Of a stretch of DNA of 64,000 nt, positions 1 through 8,240 are shown piece after piece. Below the pieces are notes generated by a model that saw nothing but the letters and a program-made list of their open reading frames with translations, searched no databases and was not told the origin of the DNA. Each line of letters starts with the position of its first letter. The first letter of the stretch is position 1. A program made the position numbers and the translations under genes. Source of the stretch: Paeniglutamicibacter gangotriensis Lz1y (GTDB taxonomy: Bacteria > Actinomycetota > Actinomycetes > Actinomycetales > Micrococcaceae). The stretch spans positions 291,848 to 355,847 of the forward strand of contig NZ_AOCK01000004.1 of the NCBI RefSeq assembly GCF_000348945.1, written 5' to 3'.

Positions 1-1
1 C

Positions 2-544
2 GCCGAACGTCCCTGGTTCCTCTACCTGGTGCCGCGTGATGAGCTTCAGACCGCCGTAGGGGATCTGCCGCTGGCAGGAATGCTCGCGGTTGAGGCCCTG
101 CGCATCGCCGCCTGGCGCCCGCGCTTCGGCATGGACACCGACGAGAAGACCATTCCGCACGAACTGGATTTGACCCGCACCGCGGTGCACCTGGACAAGG
201 GCTGCTACAAGGGCCAGGAAACCGTGGCCCGCGTGCACAACATCGGCCGGCCCCCGCGCCGACTGGTGTTCTTGCAGCTGGACGGTTCGATGCACACGCT
301 GCCGGCTCTCGGCTCTGAGGTACGCATCGGGGAGAAGGTCGTGGGCACCCTGACCTCAGTGGCATCGCATTTCGAGGCCGGACCCATCGGGCTGGCACTG
401 GTCAAACGGAACATCGACCCGGAATCCGACGTCGAAGTGGTGGACGAGCAGGAGCACTACGCCGCGAAGCAGGAGACCATCGTGTCGCCCGACGCCGGGC
501 AGATCGCCGGACGCTTCACCGGGTTCCTGCGCACCCCGCGCTAA
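2..544 (+). CDS. YgfZ/GcvT-like folate-binding protein, C-terminal part (5' end outside window)
   Basis: The reading frame is open from base 2, so the gene begins before the window; a GTG at 29 is probably internal. The visible 180 residues carry KGCYKGQE (bases about 199-222), the signature of YgfZ/CAF17-type proteins. These are tetrahydrofolate-binding relatives of the glycine-cleavage T protein that help assemble or repair Fe-S clusters. The rest looks like the C-terminal barrel of that fold. The family is usually 300-400 residues, so about half is missing here. The family call is secure; the exact role is inferred from it. Confidence 0.85.
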   Translation, partial: AERPWFLYLVPRDELQTAVGDLPLAGMLAVEALRIAAWRPRFGMDTDEKTIPHELDLTRTAVHLDKGCYKGQETVARVHNIGRPPRRLVFLQLDGSMHTLPALGSEVRIGEKVVGTLTSVASHFEAGPIGLALVKRNIDPESDVEVVDEQEHYAAKQETIVSPDAGQIAGRFTGFLRTPR

Positions 545-657
545 AACACTACGCAGCAAAACACCGCGCAGCACTACCCGGTGCCCGGGAAATGACGCCT
601 CGGGAATGGTGCTGCGGCGAGCTCTGAGTCGCCGGATGCCGATACCTCACCACGATT

Positions 658-695
658 AAAGGCCGGGCCCAGGGAATATCCCGTGGCCCGGCCTT
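658..695. terminator. Bidirectional intrinsic terminator between convergent genes
   Basis: A GC-rich inverted repeat (AAGGCCGGGCC with GGCCCGGCCTT) lies between the converging ygfZ-like and GNAT genes. On the minus strand the stem is followed by TTTAAT, so it best serves the GNAT gene, but it could act both ways. Confidence 0.7.
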
Positions 696-704
696 GACCT
701 GTCT

Positions 705-1433
705 TTACATCCCGGGGTGCAACTTCAGCGTCATCAACGACCCGACTAGCTCGAACCCGAGCGAGGTAGCCAACGCATTGGCCGCGTCTTGGCCTTCCTT
801 GATGCGAGCCTGCGGGATCAATCCCTCGGATAGGGCATCGTCCACTGCCAGCGCCGCGGCATACCTGCCCAGCCCATGACCGCGCAGCTGCGGGTGCGCA
901 AGCACCGTGGTGTCAGCCAACAGTCCGCCCGGTGCCCAATAACCGGCGCCCGCCACCGGGTCCTCCCGAGTGTCGGAAAACAAGGTGAAGCACTGGTCCC
1001 AGTCACCGAGCGCGGTAGATGAGGCATCGTCGCTCGGGCAGCCCAGGCGCAACTCGGCTAGGTCCTCGGGGTCAATGGAGACGGTGATGTGCTCGGAATC
1101 CACGATCTCGAACGGCTCATCGAGGTAGGTTAGCGCGTCCACGCCCAGCGAACGGACCGAGGGTGCCAGTCCGGAGGAATGCAGCAGCCCCAGAACCGCC
1201 CGGTCATCGACGAAGCGTTGGTCGGCGGCCCCGCGCAGCAGCGGGAGAAACTCCTCTGGCGCACGCACCACCTGGTGATCACCCAGATGCAGTACCTGGA
1301 CCGTGTCGGTGCCGGTGGAGGGCACAAAGAGGTTCACCGGGTCGCGGTCCGGCTGCAGCCCGGAGTCGGGCACCGCAAATTCGCGGGCCCAGGACAAAGC
1401 AATGATGGCACGAGTGCCGAATTCAAGATTCAC
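705..1433 (-). CDS. GNAT family N-acetyltransferase
   Basis: A 242-residue protein starting at GTG. The C-terminal half has the GNAT acetyl-CoA loop LRGHGLGR (residues about 183-190), preceded by the usual beta-strand of the fold (TTVLAHPQ). The N-terminal 110 residues do not look like a catalytic GNAT domain and may be a degenerate second copy, as in double-GNAT proteins. The acceptor substrate cannot be read from the sequence. It lies 33 bases downstream of pfkA on the same strand and may be cotranscribed with it. Confidence 0.75.
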   Translation of the reverse strand: MNLEFGTRAIIALSWAREFAVPDSGLQPDRDPVNLFVPSTGTDTVQVLHLGDHQVVRAPEEFLPLLRGAADQRFVDDRAVLGLLHSSGLAPSVRSLGVDALTYLDEPFEIVDSEHITVSIDPEDLAELRLGCPSDDASSTALGDWDQCFTLFSDTREDPVAGAGYWAPGGLLADTTVLAHPQLRGHGLGRYAAALAVDDALSEGLIPQARIKEGQDAANALATSLGFELVGSLMTLKLHPGM

Positions 1434-1466
1434 GTTTCGAGCCTAGTGCAGGAAATGCTCCATTGC

Positions 1467-2495
1467 TCAGCCGAAGAGGATCCGCGCTTCGTCGTAGCGT
1501 TCCTGCGGGACCGCCTTGAGGTTGTTCAGTGCCGCCTGGAACGGCACCCGGTTGATCTTGGTGCCGCGCAGCGAGACCATGGTGCCCCACGCCTCATCGG
1601 CCACTGAATCGACGGCCGCCATGCCCAACCGGGTGGCCAGCACCCGGTCGAAGGCGCTGGGTACCCCGCCGCGCTGGATGTGGCCCAGCACCGTGGCACG
1701 GGTTTCGATGCCGGTGGCGTCCTCAATGTACGGGGCCAGCTGCTCGCCGATGCCGCCCAGGCGCGGCCGACCAAATTTGTCCAGGCCGCGGTCGGAGAAC
1801 GCCTCCTCGGCGCCCTCGGGGACAAACCCCTCGGCCACGACCACCAGTGGGGCGCGCCCGCGGTCTCGGGCCTCGGAGACCCAGGTGCAGATCTGTTCCA
1901 TGGTGGTGGACTGCTCGGGGATCAGGATTGCGTGGGCGCCGGTGGCCATGCCTGCGTGCAATGCCAGCCAACCCACGTGCCGGCCCATGACCTCGGCGAT
2001 CATGCAGCGGTGGTGGGATTCTCCGGTGGTGCGCAGCCTGTCGATGGCCTCCACGGCGATCTGGTTCGCTGTGTCGAAGCCGAAGGTGTAGTCGGTGGCG
2101 TCCAGGTCGTTGTCGATGGTCTTGGGGACCCCGACGATTTTCAGCCCGGCGTCGGAGAGCCGCTTGGCCCCTGCCAAGGTGCCCTCTCCGCCGATGGCGA
2201 TGACAGCGTCGATCCCCAGGCGCTGCAGCGTCGCGGCAATATTGTCCGGGCCACCGTTCTCACCCTCGAACGCGTTGGTGCGTGAGGTGCCCAGGATGGT
2301 TCCGCCCTGCTTGGAGATGCCGCGGACCGCGTGTCGGGGAAGGTCGATGACATCCCCGTCCTTGACCCCGCGCCAGCCATCGCGGAAGCCGACGAATTCA
2401 TGGTCGTAGCTTTTGATGCCGTTGAGCACCGCCCCACGGATAACAGCGTTCAATCCGGGGCAGTCTCCGCCGCTAGTCATGATCCCGATGCGCAT
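1467..2495 (-). CDS. pfkA: 6-phosphofructokinase
   Basis: Phosphorylates fructose 6-phosphate to the 1,6-bisphosphate in glycolysis. At 342 residues it has normal family length. The N-terminal MTSGGDCPGLN loop, GGEGT (102-106) and the catalytic PKTIDND (124-130, Asp128 the base) are all present. The residue after the acidic position of GGEGT is Gly and the residue before TIDND is Lys. This Gly/Lys pairing is known from actinobacterial PFKs that use ATP, while PPi-dependent relatives have Asp at the first site, so ATP dependence is inferred. The ATG start sits right at the conserved beta-strand. Confidence 0.95.
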   Translation of the reverse strand: MRIGIMTSGGDCPGLNAVIRGAVLNGIKSYDHEFVGFRDGWRGVKDGDVIDLPRHAVRGISKQGGTILGTSRTNAFEGENGGPDNIAATLQRLGIDAVIAIGGEGTLAGAKRLSDAGLKIVGVPKTIDNDLDATDYTFGFDTANQIAVEAIDRLRTTGESHHRCMIAEVMGRHVGWLALHAGMATGAHAILIPEQSTTMEQICTWVSEARDRGRAPLVVVAEGFVPEGAEEAFSDRGLDKFGRPRLGGIGEQLAPYIEDATGIETRATVLGHIQRGGVPSAFDRVLATRLGMAAVDSVADEAWGTMVSLRGTKINRVPFQAALNNLKAVPQERYDEARILFG

Positions 2496-2664
2496 GCAAA
2501 CTCAATTCCTCGTAGTGTTCCCGATCGCCCGCGCGGTCAAGACCTCGGTGGACGTTTGGTGATGGGAGCGCGACGTTGAGCTCGGATGTGCACCCCAGTC
2601 TAACCAAGGCAGTGTGGTGATCGCCACCACTGAACCGCAACAGGCAACAAGCCGCGGGACGGAC

Positions 2665-2727
2665 AGCAAAACAAAACACCTGCGGTTCCCTCTGTCCGTT
2701 GCTGTCGGAAGTCGGGCCGCAGGTGCT
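2665..2727 (-). terminator. Candidate terminator downstream of small PspC gene
   Basis: Inverted repeat CACCTGCGG (2677-2685) with CCGCAGGTG (2717-2725). Read on the minus strand it is followed by TTTTGTTTTG. It lies just past the stop of the small PspC-domain gene. The loop is long (about 31 bases), which lowers certainty. Confidence 0.55.
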
Positions 2728-2750
2728 GTGGGCTTCGTCTATGGTGCGTC

Positions 2751-2996
2751 TTAGCGTGCCGGGCGGAGCATCTTTTGCAAGACGATCGAGTTGTCCTGGT
2801 ACGGGATCAGCAGCCAAGCGACGAGGTAAAGGCCCGGGCCAATCACCGGCAGGAGGAAGCTGAGCAGCACGCCGATGCGCACCAGGGAGACATCCCAGCC
2901 GAACTTGTCGGCGATACCTCCTGCGATACCGCCCAAGAAGCGCTTGGGTCCGCGGCGGAAGGGAATCGAGCGAAGGGAGTTGTAAAAAGTGTCCAT
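2751..2996 (-). CDS. Small PspC-domain membrane protein
   Basis: An 81-residue protein that is almost entirely one PspC domain: the basic GPKRFLGGIAGGIADKFG segment, VSLVRIGVLLSFLLP and a C-terminal hydrophobic segment ending WLLIPYQ. PspC domains sit in the membrane and take part in envelope-stress responses. The ATG at 2996 is preferred over a GTG 18 bases upstream because GAAAGA lies 10 bases before the ATG, while the GTG has no visible ribosome site. It belongs to a cluster of three PspC-domain genes (see 3304-6296). Confidence 0.85.
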   Translation of the reverse strand: MDTFYNSLRSIPFRRGPKRFLGGIAGGIADKFGWDVSLVRIGVLLSFLLPVIGPGLYLVAWLLIPYQDNSIVLQKMLRPAR

Positions 2997-3079
2997 AGTG
3001 TCAAAGTCTTTCACGTCGAAGAGTGAGTTGGCTGGTGTTTGGGTGAATAAAGCATCCGGGTGCCGATGCGAGGGTTGTT

Positions 3080-3307
3080 TCAGGGGGTGCGGCGGGCCGC
3101 CAGGATCCCGGCGATGACCAGGATGAGTCCGGCACCTGCGACCAGTGAGATGAACAGCATCGGCGCGCTGATCTGGAAGTTCAGCAGCAAACCGGCGATC
3201 AAGGCCAGCCCGATGGCCAGCAGGATCAAACCGAAGATCAGGGTGCCGGTGGGGAAGGGTGCTGCGGGTTCAATGTTGCCGTGCTGTTTTTCGGTGTGCT
3301 GGCTCAT
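3080..3307 (-). CDS. Small two-helix membrane protein
   Basis: A 75-residue protein with a polar N-terminus (MSQHTEKQHG) and two hydrophobic segments (about residues 23-45 and 48-69) ending in ARRTP, so probably a membrane hairpin. No family was recognised. Its ATG overlaps the stop of the upstream PspC/LiaF-like gene by four bases (ATGA), indicating translational coupling, so it probably works with that protein in the membrane. Confidence 0.7.
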   Translation of the reverse strand: MSQHTEKQHGNIEPAAPFPTGTLIFGLILLAIGLALIAGLLLNFQISAPMLFISLVAGAGLILVIAGILAARRTP

Positions 3308-4896
3308 GGTGCAACCTCGGCTTTCTCTACGTTGATTTCAATGCTGCTAAACGCTCCGTCCATCTTCAGTCGGAGTTCGGGGCCGCCGGTGTCGGCGTTC
3401 AGGACCGTGCTTCCGTTGCGGATTTGTGCGGTGGCACCATTGATTTTTTGGGATCCAAAGGCGGATTGTGAATCGATGACCACCGGGATGTTGTCAGGCA
3501 CGATCAGTTTCATGGAGGAGAAGACGTTGTCGATCTCCACCGTGGTGTCCGAGGTGATGCTCGAGTAGGAGCGCAGGTCCAGTTCCCCGGAGTGGAAGAC
3601 GTTGGTGGTTTCGCCATTCTCGGTGGTGGTGATGCCGCGGAACGAGGAGATCGGCCCGGAGTCCCGGAACGATCCACCGCCCCAGAGCAGCGAGAAAATC
3701 AGGGCGACGATGCCGAAGCCGACCAAGGCACCGCCGGTACGCTTGTTCAGCGCCGCGCCGATCAATCCCAGAGCGATGACGATCAAAACCACGGCGAAGC
3801 CCACGGATACCGGGTTGACCGGAAGGGTGAGCATGCCCAGCTGGGACAGCCCGGTGATCATGGCGAAGGCGAGCACCGCCAGTCCCAGGACGATCGTTGC
3901 CGCATAGCCGGGGATGGCCTTGGTACGTGCCGGGCGCGGAGCCTGCGGTGCAGAACCCGCTGCGGCCGGGGGCACTGGCCTGATCGGAGGTGTGGGAGGT
4001 CCGTTGCCGGAAGCCGGGGACGAGTGTGCTTCGCGTGTCGTTCCCGCGGTGTCACGTGGCGTCGAGGGGCTTGCCGGGGCCGCGGGATCCGCAGCCTTCG
4101 GTGTACTGCTGTCCATGGTTTGTTCCTCCTGGGGTGTCCCATTGGTCTTTCCGAGGCTGCCGAGCGGCAGCGTCGGGGTGTCCTTGCCGGCCTGATACTT
4201 CGCTGCATCCTGTGCAGTGAGCGGGCCGATCAGCGACTGAGGTGCCCCAGGGCGCAGCGGGTCCTGACCCGGGAGCACCATGGCACTGGAAACCTGGCCC
4301 TCGTGCTTGGTCCGATCGGTGGTGAACGGTACCGTCGCATCGGGCGCAGCGACATCCTGTCCTGGAGCCCGGTTATGGGGGGAATCAAAGCCGGCAGTGG
4401 GGGTGGCTGCCGGTGGCCCGAAGGGGTCGTTGTCTTGAGGTGTGTAGTGCCGGGCGTCGGGGGTCTCGTGTCCGCGTCGGGAAAAGATCAGCCAGCAGAC
4501 CCCGGCGATGATCAGCAGCGTCCACAGCCCGCCGTCCCACCAACCGAAGAATCCGGAATTGTGTCCACCGAAAATCGCGGGGGAACCGACGGCTCCGACG
4601 ATGCTGAACACCAGGGCACCGGTCATCCCGCTTGCCCAGCGTCCGGCGATCGCCTCCTGGAGGTGGATCTTCTGATCCTGCCCGGGCAGCAAGGCCCAGG
4701 CGATGCCGTAGAGGAACAGGCCAAGGCCCGCCACGAAGCACAAGGCGACGATGATCCCGCGGACCAGGATCGTGGAGATCCCCCAGCGTTGCCCCACCCC
4801 GGAGGCGACGCCGCCGACCCAGTTGTCCTCGCCACGGTGCAGCCCTAATTCCCGTACCCAGCGGAAGAATCCGTTTTCCCTCGATGCATCATTCAT
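3304..4896 (-). CDS. PspC-domain protein with LiaF-like C-terminal domain
   Basis: A 530-residue membrane protein. Residues about 15-72 form a PspC domain (VGGVASGVGQRWG, LFLYGIAWALLPG), followed by a hydrophobic helix near 92-130. A long low-complexity Pro/Ala/Thr linker (about 145-325) leads to three further membrane segments (about 330-410). The last 110 residues are a beta-rich domain with repeated phrases (VFSSMKLIVPD, AFGSQKING, AFSSIEINVE) like the C-terminal domain of LiaF/VraT-type envelope-stress proteins. It is divergent from the kinase gene at 5022. LiaF proteins restrain a LiaS-type kinase in Firmicutes; that role here is inferred. Confidence 0.8.
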   Translation of the reverse strand: MNDASRENGFFRWVRELGLHRGEDNWVGGVASGVGQRWGISTILVRGIIVALCFVAGLGLFLYGIAWALLPGQDQKIHLQEAIAGRWASGMTGALVFSIVGAVGSPAIFGGHNSGFFGWWDGGLWTLLIIAGVCWLIFSRRGHETPDARHYTPQDNDPFGPPAATPTAGFDSPHNRAPGQDVAAPDATVPFTTDRTKHEGQVSSAMVLPGQDPLRPGAPQSLIGPLTAQDAAKYQAGKDTPTLPLGSLGKTNGTPQEEQTMDSSTPKAADPAAPASPSTPRDTAGTTREAHSSPASGNGPPTPPIRPVPPAAAGSAPQAPRPARTKAIPGYAATIVLGLAVLAFAMITGLSQLGMLTLPVNPVSVGFAVVLIVIALGLIGAALNKRTGGALVGFGIVALIFSLLWGGGSFRDSGPISSFRGITTTENGETTNVFHSGELDLRSYSSITSDTTVEIDNVFSSMKLIVPDNIPVVIDSQSAFGSQKINGATAQIRNGSTVLNADTGGPELRLKMDGAFSSIEINVEKAEVAP

Positions 4897-5021
4897 AGTT
4901 CAATCTTCGCCGAACCGTGGTGGCTTCCGCTATGGGGGTCGCCCCTGATTGAACCCTGAGTGGTACCCCGGTCGGCACCACAAACGCCGATTTCTCCGCC
5001 CGGGCGTGCTTGGATGGATAC
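4897..5021. promoter_or_regulatory. Divergent promoter region of the envelope-stress cluster
   Basis: This 125-base gap separates the divergent PspC/LiaF-like gene and the kinase-regulator pair and must hold both promoters. No clear hexamers could be assigned. It is the natural place for autoregulation by the response regulator encoded at 6289. Confidence 0.4.
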
Positions 5022-6296
5022 ATGAGCCAAGCAACCCTGCGTCCCGCGCTGCTGCGCGGAAGCCCCCGCATCCTGGCCGGGGTGTGTTCCGGGGTGGCTG
5101 CGCACCTCCAGGTGCCGGTCAAATGGGTACGCATCGGCTTTGCCGTCTCGTCCCTGCTGGCAGGCGCGGGAATCGTACTGTACGCCTGGCTGTGGATCTT
5201 TTTGCCCAGTACCCTGGACGCGCAACGCGACGCCGCCCGGAGTACCGGGACCCGTCGCTTCACCTTGGCCGAGGAATTCGGTGGACGCACCGAGGCCACA
5301 GAATCCGATCCGGCCTCGGCGGAGCGCCAGGCATCGCTGCGCCAAATCCTCATCGGGCTGGCGTTGCTGGTGGTCGCGGCGCTGGCGGTGGCCCAACTGC
5401 TGGGCACACAAATCCGCTGGGACATCATCTGGCCGGTGCTTGTCATCGTCGCCGGAGCGGTGCTGGCCTGGACACAGCTTGACGAGGGAGGCCGTGCCGG
5501 GCTGCGCAGAAGCACCGGAGCACTGGGAGCCGCTGGCCTCGCCAGGCTGCTGGTGGGCGTGGGGCTGGTGGTCGCCGGACTACTGCTGCTGCTTTCCGGC
5601 GCGGTGGGCCTTGGCGCGCTGCTCTCCGGCCTCGCGGTGGCCTTGGCGGTGATCGTCGGACTGGTGCTGGTGCTGTTGCCCTGGGGCCTACGTTTTTGGC
5701 GTGACTATGTCTCGGAACGAGCCAACCGGGTGCGCTCGGCCGAACGCGCCGATATCGCGGCGCACCTGCACGATTCGGTGCTCCAGACCCTGGCGCTGAT
5801 TCAGAAGCGGGCCGAGGACCCCGCCCGAGTGGTGGCCCTGGCCCGCTCCCAGGAGCGGGAATTGCGTTCCTGGCTGTACGACGAGTCAGAACGCACAGAC
5901 GGTGAGATCGGGGAAGCGATCCGTGCCGCTGCAGCCGAAATCGAGGAACTGTACCTGGTCTCCATCAATGTGGTTATTGTCGGTGAACGCGTCGGGGCCC
6001 CCGGGCACGACGCCCTGCTGCAGGCCACCCGGGAGGCTATGGCGAACGCGGCCAAGCACGCCGGCGGTACCATCTCGGTGTATGTGGAGGCCTCGGAGGC
6101 CGCCGTGGAAGTGTTTGTGCGTGATCGCGGTGAGGGCTTTGACCGCGAGGCTGTATCTGCCGACCGGCACGGGGTGCGCGAATCGATCATCGGGCGGATG
6201 GCTCGCAATGGCGGGCGCGCCGCCATCAAGAGTAACTCCGGGGGCACCGAGGTGCACCTGGCTATGGACACGAAAAATGGAGAAGACGATGACTGA
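5022..6296 (+). CDS. PspC-domain sensor histidine kinase (NarL/LiaS-type)
   Basis: A 424-residue membrane kinase. Residues 13-63 are a PspC domain (ILAGVCSGVAAHLQVPVKWVRIGF). Further membrane segments lie near 108-150 and 172-222. The dimerisation/phosphoacceptor motif RADIAAHLHDSVLQTL follows, with His250 the likely phosphorylated residue of the HisKA_3 class. The C-terminal ATPase has the N-box EAMANAAKHAGG and G-box DRGEGFD. ATG 5022 is preferred to an in-frame TTG at 5010. The reading frame overlaps the response regulator by 8 bases. The input is probably membrane stress sensed through the PspC region. Confidence 0.9.
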   Translation: MSQATLRPALLRGSPRILAGVCSGVAAHLQVPVKWVRIGFAVSSLLAGAGIVLYAWLWIFLPSTLDAQRDAARSTGTRRFTLAEEFGGRTEATESDPASAERQASLRQILIGLALLVVAALAVAQLLGTQIRWDIIWPVLVIVAGAVLAWTQLDEGGRAGLRRSTGALGAAGLARLLVGVGLVVAGLLLLLSGAVGLGALLSGLAVALAVIVGLVLVLLPWGLRFWRDYVSERANRVRSAERADIAAHLHDSVLQTLALIQKRAEDPARVVALARSQERELRSWLYDESERTDGEIGEAIRAAAAEIEELYLVSINVVIVGERVGAPGHDALLQATREAMANAAKHAGGTISVYVEASEAAVEVFVRDRGEGFDREAVSADRHGVRESIIGRMARNGGRAAIKSNSGGTEVHLAMDTKNGEDDD

Positions 6297-6963
6297 GGCA
6301 ACACACCCACGCACCGCCGAACGGGTGCCGGTGGTGGTGGTCGATGACCACGGCATCTTCCGTTCCGGGCTCAAAGCCGACCTGGACGGACGCCTCGAAG
6401 TGGTCGGGGAGGCCGATTCGGTGGAGAGTGCAATCGCGGTGGTGCACGAGAGGATGCCGGCGGTGGTGCTGCTTGATGTGCACCTGCCCGGGGGCCGTGG
6501 AGGCGGCGGGGCCGAAGTTTTGGCCGGCTGCGTTGACGTGTTCGACTCGGTGAAGTTCCTGGCCCTGAGCGTCTCAGATTCAGCGGAAGACGTGGTCACG
6601 GTGATCCGCGCCGGAGCGCGCGGTTATGTCACCAAATCGATCTCGAGTGCGGAGATCTCCGATGCCGTGCTGCGGGTCGCAGGAGGCGACGCGGTGTTCT
6701 CCCCGCGTCTGGCCGGATTTGTCCTCGATGCCTTCGGCACGCAGGCGGCCATCAGCGCCGACGAGGAACTGGATCTGCTCAGTGCCCGGGAGCTGGAGGT
6801 GATGCGCTTGATCGCGCGCGGCTACAGCTACAAGGAAGTCGCCAAGGACCTGTTCATCTCGGTGAAGACGGTGGAAACCCACGTGTCTTCGGTGCTGCGC
6901 AAGCTACAGCTCTCCAACAGGCACGAACTGACCCGCTGGGCCGTGGACCGCCGAATCCTCTGA
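6289..6963 (+). CDS. NarL/LuxR-family response regulator
   Basis: A 224-residue two-domain regulator. The receiver domain has VVVVDDHGIFRSGL (Asp19/Asp20), phosphoacceptor Asp63 in VVLLDVHLPGG and the GARGYVTKS switch region with Lys. The C-terminal LuxR helix-turn-helix (about 158-218) contains LSARELEVMRLIARG and VSVKTVETHVSS-like recognition helices. GGAGAAG six bases before ATG 6289 fixes the start, which lies inside the end of the kinase gene, so the pair is coupled. It probably controls the adjacent PspC genes. Confidence 0.93.
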   Translation: MTEATHPRTAERVPVVVVDDHGIFRSGLKADLDGRLEVVGEADSVESAIAVVHERMPAVVLLDVHLPGGRGGGGAEVLAGCVDVFDSVKFLALSVSDSAEDVVTVIRAGARGYVTKSISSAEISDAVLRVAGGDAVFSPRLAGFVLDAFGTQAAISADEELDLLSARELEVMRLIARGYSYKEVAKDLFISVKTVETHVSSVLRKLQLSNRHELTRWAVDRRIL

Positions 6964-7320
6964 GTAGGGACCTCGGTGCATTCTCAGCCACATCCCACTG
7001 AGTCCCTCGGGGAACTGGGGTTACGACGCCTCTGGCGATCGGTAGTGCGCCGGTAGGCCCCCAGCAGCTCAGCAGGGGAGAGCACCTGAGGTGAAAACCC
7101 GAGCCCCTTCCCTTTGTGGCGCACCAAGGGTTTGGCCTGTCGATCACGGTTTGGTTGCTGGGTATCGCGGCAGATCAGGTTGGGTACCTCGTCCTCAACG
7201 TATCCCCGAGAACCAGCAGCGGGCCAGACGGCGGTGGTGCAGTTGGTCGCGGTTAGCCTCAATCGGCTGGAGTTGGTTGATCATGGTCGGCGCGGCCTGG
7301 CGAGCGCCTGGAGGGAATGC
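6964..7320. other. Intergenic stretch without recognisable gene
   Basis: These 357 bases lie between the response regulator and the end of the convergent oxidoreductase gene. Short open frames exist on both strands, but none has a ribosome site or family resemblance. No clear terminator with a T-run was seen. Confidence 0.5.
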
Positions 7321-7944
7321 TTAGCGGACCGCGGCGCCCAGGCTGATGTCGAAGCCGGCACCATTGCGCGCCAGCCCCATCAACAGGAGGCCTGTCGACT
7401 CGAGGGTCGGGGCCGCCTGCAGCCTACCTGCATCGAGGGCCCGCAGTTCCATACTTTCCAGGAACGCTGTGACAGTCGATTTCGCCCCGGCGCTGTCGCC
7501 CGCGATGAACGCGTCCAGCGGGGTTCCCGTCGCAAGAACGTGGCCGAAGATCGTATTGAAGGCCTTCACGACATGGGCGCTCTCGGGCGCGGCGGCTGCG
7601 ATTTCCTGAGTAGCCGAAGTGGTGGTCACGAGCCCGCTGGCATCGTCGTTGAACGGGTTGGTGATGTCGACGAGGATTTTGCCGGCCAGCGCATCTCCGT
7701 AGGTCGTGACGGCATCAACCACGCCGGCGTACGGGACGGCAAGGATGACGATCTCACCCGGCGGTTTTGCGCCGAACGTGCCGACGGCGGCTCCGTTGCC
7801 GAGCTGCTCGGCCAGTGCCTTCGCCTTGGCGGTATTGCGGCTCATGATCTCGATGGTGTGACCGTGCTTCGCCGCCCGGGTGCCGATGGTGGTGGCCATG
7901 TTCCCCGAACCAATGATGCTGATGGTAGTCACGGTGGTACTCAT
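7321..7944 (-). CDS. NAD(P)-binding oxidoreductase, F420-dependent NADP reductase (NpdG)-like
   Basis: A 207-residue single-domain Rossmann protein. The dinucleotide loop IIGSGNMATTIG (residues about 9-20) is followed by IEIMSRN, and later VVILAVPYAGV, ILVDITNPFN and HVVKAFNTIFG. This layout is typical of NpdG-like proteins and of the actinobacterial homologues annotated as F420 oxidoreductase or NADPH-dependent reductase. Whether F420 is used cannot be told. ATG 7944 begins at the Rossmann strand; an upstream in-frame start would only add 16 poorly conserved residues. A TACCC-5-GGGTA inverted repeat lies about 25 bases upstream. Confidence 0.8.
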   Translation of the reverse strand: MSTTVTTISIIGSGNMATTIGTRAAKHGHTIEIMSRNTAKAKALAEQLGNGAAVGTFGAKPPGEIVILAVPYAGVVDAVTTYGDALAGKILVDITNPFNDDASGLVTTTSATQEIAAAAPESAHVVKAFNTIFGHVLATGTPLDAFIAGDSAGAKSTVTAFLESMELRALDAGRLQAAPTLESTGLLLMGLARNGAGFDISLGAAVR

Positions 7945-8170
7945 CCGTAGTGAGAACGGATACCCCGGGAGGGTACCTCTCGTTCTGCTCATTCATAACC
8001 GTTGAGGGCCCGCGTTCTATTCCACTCGGAGCGCCTCGACGCGACAGAAGATTCCGTAAGTCCTGACAGCTCTGCACGTGAGAAGTTCCCGGACCGCCCC
8101 AGAAACGGAGTTCCTTCGCGTGGTGAATCCGTGGCTCCCCGTTGCCCCCCTGGTTCGGGTTCAGGACATG

Positions 8171-8220
8171 AAAAAGGCCGGCGGATCGGATTCCGCTAAG
8201 GAATCCTTCCGCCGGCCTTC
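8171..8220 (-). terminator. Intrinsic terminator of the aminotransferase gene
   Basis: A perfect 12-base stem (8174-8185 with 8208-8219, AAGGCCGGCGGA) is extended inward by GGATTCC/GGAATCC. On the minus strand it is followed by TTTTT, 20 bases after the aminotransferase stop. Confidence 0.85.
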
Positions 8221-8240
8221 GCCGTGTAGTCAGAACGCTG

